Shown: piece after piece, positions 34,032-44,222 of the stretch
Position numbering within the stretch: the stretch's first letter is position 1
Layout of the letters: every line of letters starts with the position of its first letter
Source: Novipirellula caenicola
GTDB taxonomy: Bacteria; Planctomycetota; Planctomycetia; Pirellulales; Pirellulaceae
DNA: 64,000 nucleotides
Direction of reading: 5' to 3'
Assembly (NCBI RefSeq): GCF_039545035.1
Contig: NZ_BAABRO010000002.1
Coordinates: 434,001 to 498,000, forward strand
Notes under the pieces: generated by a model
Seen by the model: only the letters and a program-made list of their open reading frames with translations
What the model was told of the DNA's origin: nothing
Databases searched by the model: none
Position numbers and translations under genes: made by a program

Positions 34032-35288
34032 ATGCGAAAACTGCTGCTGATGACGATACTCAGCCTCATCGCTGTGGCCGCTTCGGCAGAGGTCCCTTCG
34101 TCGACGATCCTCTGGGAGAAACCTTTCCAAACTCGATCGGAATCCGCTGCCGACAAATCGCTGATTTTGATACTGGTCACCAACGATGATCCGTTCGATG
34201 TGGATGCAGGCGGATGGGCCGGAGAGTTGATAGAGGAACCTATCGCGGAACTCGCTCAGCAGCGAATGGGGTTCGCAGAGCGAGTCACGACTCAATTTCT
34301 GCCCGCCGGCATCCCCTCCGTTTTGACCGCAGGCGAATCGCGAAACGTTCCGGCGCGGGCAATCGTCGCGATTTGCAATCGAGACTACCGGTTGCTTTCG
34401 TTTTGTGTCGGCATTCCTGACACCGACGAACTCGTCACGTTGATTGAAGACGCCGAAGAAGTGCAAACGTTGGCGGGCATCCACCAAGAAGCCCCCAAAC
34501 AATTGATCCGTGAATTGGCCGAGCGAAGTGCCGACCGCGTGGGGCGTCGTTGGCAGCAGTGGATGGTCCAGGCGGTGACCGAGATCGAAAACAATCCGGC
34601 GGACGAGGCAGCGGCGGATCGCATCGCCCGTGTCGTGCCGCTATTGGAACAGTCGTACTTGGCCGAATCGCAATTGCGATTTGGGTTGTCGGATCCCGAA
34701 GACGCGACGCGACTTGGACTGCTGGAACAGCACGTCTGCACACGGCAACCTTGGTGCGATTCGATCATGCCCTTGGTCGCCAATGCGGATTTCCGGCAAC
34801 ACTATCGCAAACTGATCCAGCCGATTTGGGGCCATCCCCTGGTCAACGCCGACGCCGACGCCGCTGAAGTGATCGATTGGGCGGCCTCCCAAAGCGATCA
34901 TACGACAGCCAAAAAGGAAGGCGTCTTTGTGCTGCTGCTTCAATCCCCGATCGCCAGTGCAATGGCCCCGATTCAAGAAGAGGGTGATGGCAAGAACGAA
35001 GGCAAGCAAAGCCGCGTTGCAAAAGCATGGGATCGTGTTGCGGCACTGGTCGCCAAGTTCCCTAATCGCGAAGTCGATCTGCAACAACTTGCCTTGCTGA
35101 GCCGGGCGCAACAATGGCCTGCGATTGACATCCAACGCCCTAGCATCGCTCGTTACATCTTTGTTGACGCACAAAAGCCGACACCGCTTGTCGTTCATCT
35201 CACGGATTCACCAGGGCGATTCGCATCCGTCTTGCAACGATCCAAACCAAGTTCCCTCGCCAACCTTCAACCGGATCAAGAAAAATGA
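34032..35288 (+). CDS. secreted protein of unknown function, 418 aa
   Basis: A signal peptide (KLLLMTILSLIAVAASAE) is followed by a possible thioredoxin-like domain: a strand LILILVTNDDPF, then RAIVAICNRDYRLLSFCVG near residue 110, but without a CxxC motif. The rest is mainly helical with Trp- and Asp-rich stretches. No family was recognised. It overlaps the DUF1111 gene by four bases (ATGA), so it is a dedicated partner of the di-haem protein. Confidence 0.78.
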   Translation: MRKLLLMTILSLIAVAASAEVPSSTILWEKPFQTRSESAADKSLILILVTNDDPFDVDAGGWAGELIEEPIAELAQQRMGFAERVTTQFLPAGIPSVLTAGESRNVPARAIVAICNRDYRLLSFCVGIPDTDELVTLIEDAEEVQTLAGIHQEAPKQLIRELAERSADRVGRRWQQWMVQAVTEIENNPADEAAADRIARVVPLLEQSYLAESQLRFGLSDPEDATRLGLLEQHVCTRQPWCDSIMPLVANADFRQHYRKLIQPIWGHPLVNADADAAEVIDWAASQSDHTTAKKEGVFVLLLQSPIASAMAPIQEEGDGKNEGKQSRVAKAWDRVAALVAKFPNREVDLQQLALLSRAQQWPAIDIQRPSIARYIFVDAQKPTPLVVHLTDSPGRFASVLQRSKPSSLANLQPDQEK

Positions 35289-36913
35289 AACGCTTGTATC
35301 GAAACGGGATCACGATGCTCTCTAGCATCCTTACATTGGCCACGCTGGGCGTGTTCCATTGCCAAGCGGTCCAGCCCGACTCGGTCACGCAGGGGCGTGA
35401 TCTGTTCGAGCAAGATTGGTCGCCGCGAAACCCGATCACGGGCAATGATGGACTTGGGCCACTCTTTAATAGCACGTCGTGTGTGCGATGCCATTTCCAG
35501 GGAGGCGTGGGCGGTGCTGGCGATGCTTCGGTCAACGCATTGACACTTGCCATCGAGCGAATCCATTCGCAAAACAAACCGCTCGACAATCGTGAACTGC
35601 TTGATATTGTTCGATCGGTGCATCCAGGTTTTATTCAAAGCGATGGCACCATCAACAACACCTTGCCGCTTCCGCATCGGGGCGGTTCGGACGCCTACGC
35701 GGTCAAACGCAAGACGCTGCTGTCACAAGTCCCGGTCGAATTCAGTCAATCCGGCGGCCCCACGAATTCTGCAGAGGTTCGTTACGTCTCAGCCACCCCG
35801 ATCAAGATGAATTGGCAACATGGCGATGCGAACATCACGCTCGATGCTCGATTGTTCCAGCGAAACACCACCTCGTTATTCGGAGCCGGTTTGATCGATC
35901 AGGTCAGCAATCGCGACATGGCGATTCAGGCCAAAATACAAGAGCGACATCCCGAAATCAGCGGGCGACCTTCGACGCTCAGCGATGGACGATTTGGCAA
36001 GTTCGGTAGGCGGGCCAACGTGGGGTCCTTGGTCGAGTTTATTGATATGGCTTGCGCAAACGAAGTCGGACTGAAAACGCGACGTCAATCGCAACCGAGT
36101 GACCCAATGACTCCAGGCTACAACAACCCTGGGATTGACGTTTCCGACAATCAGATCATGGCGATGCGGGACTTCATTGCTGCACTTCCAGCCCCCACAC
36201 GGATACCGCCCAAAAATTTGCGGCATGCGCAGCAGATCGAGCGAGGCGAACAGGTGTTCGCTTCGGTCGGGTGCATCCACTGTCATCTTCAAGATCTCGG
36301 CCCTGCCAAAGGAATCTATAGCGATTTGCTTTTGCATGACATGGGATACGAATCCTTGGATCCGAATCACGCCGAGCCCAAGATTGCTCGCGTGATCCCG
36401 CTGACTCGGTATGAATCGACCGTGGCCAGACCACCACGGCCGGGTGAGCCTGGGTACTACGGAGCGACCACTCCGATCTTCAACAGAGCGGCAACGAATA
36501 AGCAGTATCTGTTCGTGCCGCCGTACCAGCCAACCGAACGGATGAAAATTGTGGACGTGTCATCCCGAGAACGGTACATCGAATTGGAATCCGACGACGA
36601 GGAATCGTCGCCCGGTGAGGGCGAAACAAGACAGGTCCTGGTCAAAGAAACCAAGTACGTTCGACTTATTTTCGAGCCGACAAACTTCAATCAGGAATGG
36701 AGAACACCACCGCTGTGGGGTGTGCGTGACTCGGCTCCCTACATGCATGACGGGCGAGCGGAAACGCTGCTAGAAGCGATCGCCGTGCATGAGGGGGAAG
36801 CCTCTGCGACACGCGATCGCTTCCTGAAACTACCGCTGGCCGATCGCCGAGCGGTTTTGGCGTTCCTTGAAACGCTCGCCGCGCCCAGCAACGTTCCGCA
36901 GCCAGCGATGTAG
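35285..36913 (+). CDS. DUF1111 di-haem cytochrome / thiol oxidoreductase-like protein
   Basis: 542 aa. After a signal peptide the protein carries GNDGLGPLFNSTSCVRCHFQ near residue 55 and a second haem site GCIHCHLQ near residue 330, both CxxCH. The C-terminal block TPPLWGVRDSAPYMHDGRAETL is diagnostic of the DUF1111 / di-haem oxidoreductase family, related to MauG-like peroxidases. It acts in the periplasm; the substrate is unknown. It starts inside the upstream gene (ATGA overlap) and is followed after 38 bases by a mono-haem protein gene, forming a three-gene electron-transfer operon. Confidence 0.88.
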   Translation: MKRLYRNGITMLSSILTLATLGVFHCQAVQPDSVTQGRDLFEQDWSPRNPITGNDGLGPLFNSTSCVRCHFQGGVGGAGDASVNALTLAIERIHSQNKPLDNRELLDIVRSVHPGFIQSDGTINNTLPLPHRGGSDAYAVKRKTLLSQVPVEFSQSGGPTNSAEVRYVSATPIKMNWQHGDANITLDARLFQRNTTSLFGAGLIDQVSNRDMAIQAKIQERHPEISGRPSTLSDGRFGKFGRRANVGSLVEFIDMACANEVGLKTRRQSQPSDPMTPGYNNPGIDVSDNQIMAMRDFIAALPAPTRIPPKNLRHAQQIERGEQVFASVGCIHCHLQDLGPAKGIYSDLLLHDMGYESLDPNHAEPKIARVIPLTRYESTVARPPRPGEPGYYGATTPIFNRAATNKQYLFVPPYQPTERMKIVDVSSRERYIELESDDEESSPGEGETRQVLVKETKYVRLIFEPTNFNQEWRTPPLWGVRDSAPYMHDGRAETLLEAIAVHEGEASATRDRFLKLPLADRRAVLAFLETLAAPSNVPQPAM

Positions 36914-36951
36914 AATAGAGGCTTCGTCGTGGTCAAACCCAAGGTATTGTG

Positions 36952-37854
36952 ATGCGATCGTTCATAACGCTTCTAGTCATGTCACTATTAGCAATTGCGA
37001 TTTTCCGACTTTCGTATCCCCCGATCACTGACGGACTGCAACTTAGCAACAGCGTGCGAGGTATTGATTCCGCTCGGTTACCGCCGGCTCTGAACGAAAT
37101 TGAGATCCCTAACCAAGAATCGACGCCAGAGCCTGGAACGATTGTTCCGGTGCAGGAGTTATCTCCCTACGAATTGCATGTCCAGAATGAGGACGGCTTC
37201 AGTAAAGCGCCGGGCAACGGGCGTCATCGTGGTGGTTCACATGTGTTGATGGATGAAAGAGCTGTTCGCTTTATAAACGATGCTATCGCTCAAACGCCTC
37301 CAAGCAATGAGACGGGCTTGCTCGAAACCAGCCCCTATGGATTGTGGGGCACTCTGGGGACGCGTGTATCCGAAGAAAAGCGAGGTGACGACCAAACCGT
37401 CAGTTCGGCCTTCATCGCTGATGTGCCACACACACCGTCAGGGGACTTTGCCCTCCGCCAAACAGAAATTGCGTTGGCTGATCATGAGTTACAACAAATC
37501 TCGTCGCATCAAATTGCCGCCCAGTCCCCTAAAATCTGGACATTAGATTTCATCGAACTTGTCAGTCTTCATCGATTTGATGAACCCGTCGCGTATGTCG
37601 AAAAAGAGCTGCCCTCGATGAACACAATCGCAACAGGAGTACTGAAAACACGTCCACTCAATGATTTTGAAACCAACGCGATCAATCAATTACGTATGGG
37701 TGCAAAGTTGCAGACCGAGCGAAGCGGCCACACATTGCGAATGGTGGGCGCGATATTGGCTACGAACGACTGTTTGGCTTGCCACCCCGGGAATGCAGGC
37801 GACTTATTGGGTGCGTTCACCTATCGATTCACCGCCGTAGTCGACACTCCGTAG
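36952..37854 (+). CDS. secreted mono-haem protein, 300 aa
   Basis: A hydrophobic N-terminal helix (ITLLVMSLLAIAIFRLSYPP) serves as signal or anchor. One haem c motif lies near the C-terminus (NDCLACHPG, about residue 275). The region between is unlike any family I know. The ATG at 36952 has AAGG upstream; a GTG sits immediately before it. It follows the DUF1111 gene closely and likely exchanges electrons with it. Confidence 0.78.
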   Translation: MRSFITLLVMSLLAIAIFRLSYPPITDGLQLSNSVRGIDSARLPPALNEIEIPNQESTPEPGTIVPVQELSPYELHVQNEDGFSKAPGNGRHRGGSHVLMDERAVRFINDAIAQTPPSNETGLLETSPYGLWGTLGTRVSEEKRGDDQTVSSAFIADVPHTPSGDFALRQTEIALADHELQQISSHQIAAQSPKIWTLDFIELVSLHRFDEPVAYVEKELPSMNTIATGVLKTRPLNDFETNAINQLRMGAKLQTERSGHTLRMVGAILATNDCLACHPGNAGDLLGAFTYRFTAVVDTP

Positions 37855-37973
37855 TCCAAGAGGCAGGCGGGCAACTAAAAATCGGCTGTTTTTCTCGATC
37901 CATTCCGGGGATCGCTGCGTAGCTACTCGTGCAGTGGATTTCCCGTTTGTTTTTGAGCCATTTTGAGTCTTTG

Positions 37974-39311
37974 ATGATCGATCGCGTCTTTTTGTTCACC
38001 CTCTCGACCCTCGGATTGGTTGCGGGACTTTCGCTGCCGGCCCCCGTTGTGACACGGTCGTTTGCCCAGGAAACCACCGCCACCCAGGACTCCACTGCTG
38101 CATCAACCAGCCAGGATGATTCACACGCGGCCGATGCACACGCTGGGGAGCCCCATTCTCACCATGACGATTCGGCAAAGCCCAAGGGGGCAACGCGAGA
38201 GCCGGCGAATCTGCTCGGCAAAGGACCGGACGGCAAGCCGTTCGAATTGAACGAAGAGGGCAAACAAGCCAAAGACACCTACGTCCAGGCCAAAGAGAAG
38301 CTTGTCGATGTGTTGATCGAAATGCGAACGGTTCACACGCTGTACATGAACGGCGAGGACCAAACGCCTGAGGCACTTGATCGATACCGCGAACTCCGCG
38401 AACAGAGTTATGCCTTGTTTGACGAAGTCTTCGACGCTGCGTACGAGTACTTGTTGTTGGCGCCCGACCAAGAAGCCGCGCAGTACTTGTTAACGATGCT
38501 AGAACATCGCTTTAAAAATTCGAATTACTCGTTGTCGACCATGCGTGCCAGTGCGTTATTGATCGACTTGGGCTTTAACCAAGTGTTCCTATTTCAAACC
38601 GCCGCTCGGTCTTCGGTTTGTGCAGGCGAATTTGAAACGGCCGAGAAAATCTACGAGTACCTCAAACCCGAAGACTACGGCGACTTGGACAAGCGTTTCA
38701 GCTACCAGATGGAAACGATGAAAGAGCAATGGGCCGAAGAGCAGAAACGCCGAGAACAGGATGCCGAGAAAGAACTTCCTCGCGTCAAACTAACCACAAC
38801 GCATGGCGATATCGTCATTGAACTGTTTTTGGACCAAGCGCCGTCGACGGTCGCCCACTTCATCAAATTGGTCGAACAGGGCTTCTACGACGGGCTGGAT
38901 TTCTATCAAGTGATTGACGATCTGTTGGCACTGACCGGTGACGAAACAGGCACAGGATCCGGTAATAGCGGCCAATTCATCGTCGACGAACATCAGCGTG
39001 AAGGAGCTCGCAATGCGTTCCGCGGTTCTTTGGCGATGGCCAAACTGCCCAAAGGGGATACCGGCGAATTTGTTCCCGATAGCGGAAGTAGCCAATTTGC
39101 CATCTTCTTTACTCCGGTTCCCACCGTCAGCAAAGAACAAACGGTGTTTGGACGCGTGATCGAAGGCATGGATTTGTTCACCGAACTTCGACGAGTCGAT
39201 CCGCACAAAGAAAAGAAGAAAGGCCAGGTCGTCTACCCGCCCGATCGCATCATTGAAGCCGAGGTGATCCGTCGCCCTGACGAGTTGCCCGAGCCTCAAT
39301 ATCGTCAATAA
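37974..39311 (+). CDS. secreted cyclophilin-type peptidyl-prolyl isomerase with N-terminal helical domain
   Basis: 445 aa. Signal peptide (cleavage near SFAQ), then a His/Asp-rich segment (DSHAADAHAGEPHSHHDDSA), a helical domain (about 70-275) and a C-terminal cyclophilin domain (about 280-430: TTHGDIVIELFLDQAPSTVA, ARNAFRGSLAMAKLP, GSSQFAIFFTPVP, TVFGRVIEGMD). The usual active-site FHRVI is FYQVI here, so the catalytic Arg is replaced by Gln and isomerase activity may be weak. It probably assists folding in the periplasm. The start at 37974 gives a good signal peptide; the SD site is weak. Confidence 0.87.
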   Translation: MIDRVFLFTLSTLGLVAGLSLPAPVVTRSFAQETTATQDSTAASTSQDDSHAADAHAGEPHSHHDDSAKPKGATREPANLLGKGPDGKPFELNEEGKQAKDTYVQAKEKLVDVLIEMRTVHTLYMNGEDQTPEALDRYRELREQSYALFDEVFDAAYEYLLLAPDQEAAQYLLTMLEHRFKNSNYSLSTMRASALLIDLGFNQVFLFQTAARSSVCAGEFETAEKIYEYLKPEDYGDLDKRFSYQMETMKEQWAEEQKRREQDAEKELPRVKLTTTHGDIVIELFLDQAPSTVAHFIKLVEQGFYDGLDFYQVIDDLLALTGDETGTGSGNSGQFIVDEHQREGARNAFRGSLAMAKLPKGDTGEFVPDSGSSQFAIFFTPVPTVSKEQTVFGRVIEGMDLFTELRRVDPHKEKKKGQVVYPPDRIIEAEVIRRPDELPEPQYRQ

Positions 39312-39353
39312 AATATCGTCACTAGACGTCGTGTCGCCAGCCGAGTGGGGCGA

Positions 39354-40223
39354 CTACAGCTTTGACTCGGACAACCGGTCGATCTGGATCAGCACCACAA
39401 CTTGTTCTTCGACGTAGTCGGCCGAGACACCTGACATCATCTCTTTGCCGAGCCCAAACGCCGGTTGACTTGCCGCGATCACGAACAGATCGTCCTTGCC
39501 GCCTTCGAGATCGATATCGAGCCACGGCAGCGACCATGCGTCACGGCGACTGTCGATTCGCATCGCCGAATCGCTGCTGATCCATTTTTGACGCATCACA
39601 CCGTGTTGAATCTCGGGACGACACTGCAGGTGAATCTGCGAGGCGGTCTTGGACTGTGTTGGCGTGATGGCCAACACGTACTGCGGGTCTTGCAGCGTTC
39701 GACCTACGGTTTGTCCTTGATTGCGAAGCAGCGTCGTGTGAGTCCCACTGCGAGGTTGACGAAGTGGCAATTCGTATCGCTTTGCCAATCGCATCGGAAT
39801 CTGTCGCGAGCCGACGGAGACTTCGCTCGCCACATCGGCTTCGCCCAAGAAGACGTCGACGACATCGCGCGGTCCCGCCATCTCGGCCAGCCGTTGGCGA
39901 AATTGGTCAGGACGAATGACCTTGCCGACCCGAATCCCATTTTCCGCAAGCTCACTACGGCGAGCTGGTTCGATCACCATTTCATCGACCCACTGCCACA
40001 TCGATGCAACCCGATCCTGGTTCGCCGCGTCGGGCTGAATCGGATGGAAACCGACCGACAACAAGATCGCCTGAGAACTCGGTTTGACCCGAGCCAACGG
40101 ATTGCTGTGGTTTGCACTTAGCACGGCGTCCGTGGCCGAACGATCGATCCATGTCGCGCAGCCAGCAACCGACGACGCTAGCGAGCCAGCGGCAATCAGA
40201 GAGCAGAACTGTCGGCGGTTCAT
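39354..40223 (-). CDS. Tat-exported lipoprotein of unknown function, 289 aa
   Basis: The N-terminus MNRRQFCSLIAAGSLASSVA has a twin-arginine motif, and GC with a lipobox follows at residues 21-22, so the protein is exported folded and probably lipidated. The mature part contains a helix-rich middle and several Arg-rich segments. No family was recognised. The start at 40223 is chosen for the Tat signal. It is convergent with the cyclophilin gene. Confidence 0.75.
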   Translation of the reverse strand: MNRRQFCSLIAAGSLASSVAGCATWIDRSATDAVLSANHSNPLARVKPSSQAILLSVGFHPIQPDAANQDRVASMWQWVDEMVIEPARRSELAENGIRVGKVIRPDQFRQRLAEMAGPRDVVDVFLGEADVASEVSVGSRQIPMRLAKRYELPLRQPRSGTHTTLLRNQGQTVGRTLQDPQYVLAITPTQSKTASQIHLQCRPEIQHGVMRQKWISSDSAMRIDSRRDAWSLPWLDIDLEGGKDDLFVIAASQPAFGLGKEMMSGVSADYVEEQVVVLIQIDRLSESKL

Positions 40224-40449
40224 GGTGTTCAAGCGGATCGCTTTTTGTACGGCGTCAAATTCAACTTCGACGTAGAAATCGAGACTTTTTGAGTGCAATG
40301 GGCCTGGACGGCTTGGCGGACACTACAAAGTCACTCGCGGAACCGTCAAGAGAAAAGCGTCGCTTGCTTCCCAATCCGCTGACGAACCCGTAAAACCATA
40401 GAAGCAGCCATGTTTTTGCACTTATTCTCCCAACTAGCAGTAGGAACGG

Positions 40450-41130
40450 ATGAAATTCACTGACAATCTGCCTCTGATGAGTGGTTTGCCGCGTGCCGAT
40501 TTGCCGACCGACGAGCCACTGATTTTGGCAAGCGGTTCGCCTCGCCGCAGCCAACTGCTGAAGGCGGCCGGATACCATTTCACCGTAGAACCCGCCAGCG
40601 ACGAAGCGGAATGCGGGATGTGCAGCCGTGAAACCGCTCCGGAATTGGTGGCACGCTATGCCTATCGCAAGGCGGCCGACGTGGCATCAAAACGGGATGC
40701 CGGATTGATTTTGGCTGCCGACACAGTCGCGTCGTGCTACGGCCAAATTTTGGGAAAACCTCATGATATCGAGCATGCCGAAGCGATGCTGCGACAACTG
40801 AGCGGTCGCCGTCACGACGTCTACTCGGGCTTCTGTGTCTGGTCGGTCAGCCGAAATCGCTGTGTCGTCGAAGTCGTCCGCACCGAACTGCAAATGCAGC
40901 CGCTCAGCGAGCCGATGCTCGCCGAGTACCTAGAATCGATGCTTTGGGAAGGCAAGGCGGGTGCGTTCGGTTTCCAAGACGGCAACGATTGGTTGGAAGT
41001 CCTCGACGGCGGCAGCGAAACCAATGTCGTTGGGTTGCCGATGGAGCGGCTAGCCGAAGTATTTCGCGACTTTGATTTGCTAGCGACAGAGATTTCTATC
41101 GAGAAAGATGGACCTTCTTTGCCGAAGTAG
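40450..41130 (+). CDS. maf: Maf-family nucleotide pyrophosphatase
   Basis: 226 aa. Hydrolyses non-canonical or m5-type nucleoside triphosphates to the monophosphate, keeping the pool clean. Family motifs: ILASGSPRRSQLL near residue 26, the Glu/Ala stretch, AADTVASC near residue 96, GKPHD, and KAGAFGFQDG near the C-terminus where the family reads GKAGAYGIQG. AGGA lies five bases before the ATG. It has no operon partner. Confidence 0.9.
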   Translation: MKFTDNLPLMSGLPRADLPTDEPLILASGSPRRSQLLKAAGYHFTVEPASDEAECGMCSRETAPELVARYAYRKAADVASKRDAGLILAADTVASCYGQILGKPHDIEHAEAMLRQLSGRRHDVYSGFCVWSVSRNRCVVEVVRTELQMQPLSEPMLAEYLESMLWEGKAGAFGFQDGNDWLEVLDGGSETNVVGLPMERLAEVFRDFDLLATEISIEKDGPSLPK

Positions 41131-41308
41131 CCATTCTTTCTAAGGTTCAGGGGCGGTTTATTCCCGATAAAGGGTTTAGTGCGGTTCCGACGATGCCAGC
41201 TGCGATGTCGGACAACTGAGGCGATGCACCTGGATCGGCGGATTCCACTGAGTCGCGTTGCCCCCATTCCCGTGTTTCCATTTCCCGCTTTCAAGTAGCC
41301 TGGATGTC

Positions 41309-42307
41309 ATGGTGCGTTACTCCATTTTGCTCGCCAGTATCGTCGTTCTCTCGTTGTTCTCGACTACAAAGGTCCATGCAGAGAATTGGGCTGACAAGAT
41401 GTTTGCCGAGACCAGTCATGACTTTCGCACGGTCGGTCGCGGAACCAAATGTGAGTTCCACTTCGAGCTGACCAACAAATACGAAGAAGACGTCCACATC
41501 GCCGCTGTCCGATCGAGCTGTGGCTGCACCAGCCCGTCGATCACCAAAGACACGCTGAAGACGCACGAAACCGGAGCGGTGGTCGCGACGTTCAACACCA
41601 GTTCGTTTATCGGTCAAAAGTCCGCGACGATCACTGTCGTGTTTGACAAACCGTTCTACGCGGAAACGCAGCTCAAAGTCAGCGGATTCATTCGCACCGA
41701 CATCACCTTTGATCCTCCTGAAGTGGCCTTTGGCGAATTTGCCTCCGGCGACGCCCCGGAACGCGAAATCGTGATCACTCACACCGGCAACTCGAATTGG
41801 CGAATCAACGATGTGCGAAGCCACTGTGAAAGTTTGCAAGTCCGACTGAGTGCCCCGGAATTGTCACCCGGCATCGTTCGCTACCGCATGCGAGTCACGA
41901 TGAAGGACTCGATGGAAGAAGGCGAGATCCACGAGCGATTGACGTTGATCAGCAACGATCGTGCGTTCCCCACCACCGAGATGGACATCTCGGGCCGAGT
42001 CCGCTCGGCAATCAGTGTGTCGCCCGCCGCAGTCAATCTAGGCAGCAAGCCAGCCGACGCGGTGATCGAAAAACGTTTGATCGTCAAAGGCGACGAGCCG
42101 TTTGAGATCAAGGACATCGTTTGCAGCGATCAACGTTTCGAGTTCGAGATTCCGGTGGGCCGCAAGAAAGTGCAATTTGTCAAAGTGCGATTCGAAGGCA
42201 ACGGCACTGCGGGCGATATCGCACAAAAGATCCGCATCGTAACCGATCTGCCTGGTGACAAATCGGCCTCGTGCATCGTCACCGGAACGCTGTCCGCCAC
42301 CCAATAA
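41309..42307 (+). CDS. secreted DUF1573 protein
   Basis: 332 aa. A signal peptide (ILLASIVVLSLFSTTKVHA) leads to DUF1573-type Ig-like beta repeats: AAVRSSCGCTSPSITKD near residue 68 has the family's Cys-Gly-Cys, followed by two or three further beta sandwiches. DUF1573 proteins are abundant in planctomycetes and Bacteroidetes and are likely structural or adhesive envelope proteins. The start at 41309 is chosen for the signal; no SD site is evident. Confidence 0.85.
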   Translation: MVRYSILLASIVVLSLFSTTKVHAENWADKMFAETSHDFRTVGRGTKCEFHFELTNKYEEDVHIAAVRSSCGCTSPSITKDTLKTHETGAVVATFNTSSFIGQKSATITVVFDKPFYAETQLKVSGFIRTDITFDPPEVAFGEFASGDAPEREIVITHTGNSNWRINDVRSHCESLQVRLSAPELSPGIVRYRMRVTMKDSMEEGEIHERLTLISNDRAFPTTEMDISGRVRSAISVSPAAVNLGSKPADAVIEKRLIVKGDEPFEIKDIVCSDQRFEFEIPVGRKKVQFVKVRFEGNGTAGDIAQKIRIVTDLPGDKSASCIVTGTLSATQ

Positions 42308-42318
42308 GGCAAGCTTCG

Positions 42319-44130
42319 TTACGGATCAACGCTCTCAACCGCGATCAACTCGACCGTCGGTCCATCGTTGGTGTCGACGATCTGCCCCAAAGCAATAACC
42401 TGATCGGTCTCAGGCAGCGACGCACCCGAAACCGGCACCTCTCGGGCGTCACCAGACGAACTGGAAATGCGAAGCACTGATCCCGAGGCATTTGTCGCGG
42501 GCGTGCCAATCATCAAGACCCCCTCGTTCGTCCGTTTTGGGTAATCCAACCACAGATTCGCGGCATTGCCCAAATCATTGACCAGCGGCGATCGCGAAAG
42601 CGCGTTCAACAGCTTCTGTACCATCTCGCTTTCGCCCGCACGCGGCTGGATCGCAACCGCGGAAACCGAGGCGTAGGCATTCGCCAACAAGCGACGCCGA
42701 TCGCCTTCGGCGCCTTCGAACTTCATCAAGCTTGCGAGTTGTTTGTTGGCCTTTCCAACTGCCGCCGCGACCTCGGGTGATTCGGTTGGTGGCTCAGGTT
42801 CCCCGGTTGTTTCAGGTTCGTCAGCAGGCTCGGTTGCTGCGACGGCCTCCGCTGCTGGTTCGGGTTCACTCGCTGCGATTTCCGTTTCCGCGTCTGACTG
42901 GGACATTTCTTCGACTGCAGGCTTTTCGGCGGCAGGTTCTTCGATTGCGGGCTGTTCCATCACGTTATCCGCGAGTGGTGCTTCGCCGGTGATCGACGGC
43001 GCCGGTTCCACGGGTTCTTCGCCCAAGATCGTTTCGATTTTCTCGGCCACATCGGTCAACTCGACCGCCGGCATCTCCATCGGCACCTTGTCCGCGGCGA
43101 TCTCTTGCGACAGCGTATCCTCACCGGCCGCGGCGTCATCGGGATATTCCACTTCGCCCGTGGCAAGCTCGCCTGCGCCATCGTCGCTGCCTGGTTTCAG
43201 CGAGGTTCCAAGCGACGGCATCTCGAATCCGCTCGCCGTATCCTCCGCCGAATCGGCTGGATTGGCTGGATCGGTGCCGGTTCCTAAATTCGCCAGTTCT
43301 TGTTGAGCGCGTTCAAGTTCATCCGACGGCTCGGCATCCGGCACCATCATCTCGGAACCCGTCAGCGGCGTTTCGTCGTCAACGGGTTCGTCGTCAATCG
43401 GGTTGATTGGATCGTTCATCGCCATCGGTGGCGCCGCACTGAGCCGGGACGAGGAACCGTTGTTAAACGATCCGTCAAACGGCCAAAATCCTAAATCCGG
43501 GGCCTTGCCAAGCCAAAGCAAGATTCCGCCTGCCAAGGGAAGTGCCACCAGCGGGCCCATCGCCACGCCAATCAAGGTTTTGATCGGCGACGATTTCTTG
43601 CGTTTGTAGGTATTCACTGGGACCGATTTGACTTTCATCGGCATCAGCGGGCCTGCGGTGTCGGCCGACTCGTTCTCCGAATCATTGCTGGAGAGGAAGT
43701 CCAGCATTTCGTCGTTTTGGCTTTCGCCACTGAACTCGTTTTCGGGTTGCTCCGGCTCCGCATCGAGCGATCCATCCAAGTCGAATCCGTTTTCGCCGTC
43801 CGCTTCGATGGTCAGTTCCGAATTGTCGTCCCAAGTCTCATTCAATTGATCGTCTTGGGCATCGGATGCAAACGACGATGCGAACGATCCGGTCCCGCCC
43901 GCAGCCGACGCAACCGGTGCCAAATGAGCTGCCGTTCCCTCGGCCGAATCTAAAAACAGCGGCTGTCCGTCCGCCGAGATCAGCTCCACCATCGGAGGCA
44001 GCTTCTCGATGATTTCGCTGGCCGGATAGATTTCACCACACCATGGACACTGGGCGGTCGCGTCGGATGGCACCGCAGCGGTAGGTAATCCAATCGTTTC
44101 ATCACAGCGAGGACAATTGCACGTCAACAT
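42319..44130 (-). CDS. zinc-ribbon membrane protein with long acidic low-complexity region
   Basis: 603 aa. The N-terminus is a zinc ribbon (CNCPRCDETIG and CPWCGEIYP, two CxxC pairs). A single membrane helix lies near residue 187 (IGVAMGPLVALPLAGGILLW). Beyond it is a Glu/Pro/Ala-rich low-complexity stretch (about 215-475) and a folded C-terminal domain (about 475-603, MKFEGAEGDRRRLLANAYAS, SPLVNDLGNAANLWLDYP). The layout is common among planctomycete proteins of unknown role, with a cytosolic zinc ribbon and an exported tail. Confidence 0.82.
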   Translation of the reverse strand: MLTCNCPRCDETIGLPTAAVPSDATAQCPWCGEIYPASEIIEKLPPMVELISADGQPLFLDSAEGTAAHLAPVASAAGGTGSFASSFASDAQDDQLNETWDDNSELTIEADGENGFDLDGSLDAEPEQPENEFSGESQNDEMLDFLSSNDSENESADTAGPLMPMKVKSVPVNTYKRKKSSPIKTLIGVAMGPLVALPLAGGILLWLGKAPDLGFWPFDGSFNNGSSSRLSAAPPMAMNDPINPIDDEPVDDETPLTGSEMMVPDAEPSDELERAQQELANLGTGTDPANPADSAEDTASGFEMPSLGTSLKPGSDDGAGELATGEVEYPDDAAAGEDTLSQEIAADKVPMEMPAVELTDVAEKIETILGEEPVEPAPSITGEAPLADNVMEQPAIEEPAAEKPAVEEMSQSDAETEIAASEPEPAAEAVAATEPADEPETTGEPEPPTESPEVAAAVGKANKQLASLMKFEGAEGDRRRLLANAYASVSAVAIQPRAGESEMVQKLLNALSRSPLVNDLGNAANLWLDYPKRTNEGVLMIGTPATNASGSVLRISSSSGDAREVPVSGASLPETDQVIALGQIVDTNDGPTVELIAVESVDP

Positions 44131-44222
44131 TCAATAACCCCAGTTCAATTAAAAAGACCGCCTGATTGTAACCCGCCATGATGCGAAAAACAGCGGCCAA
44201 ACCGTATTGGATCCACCAATAA

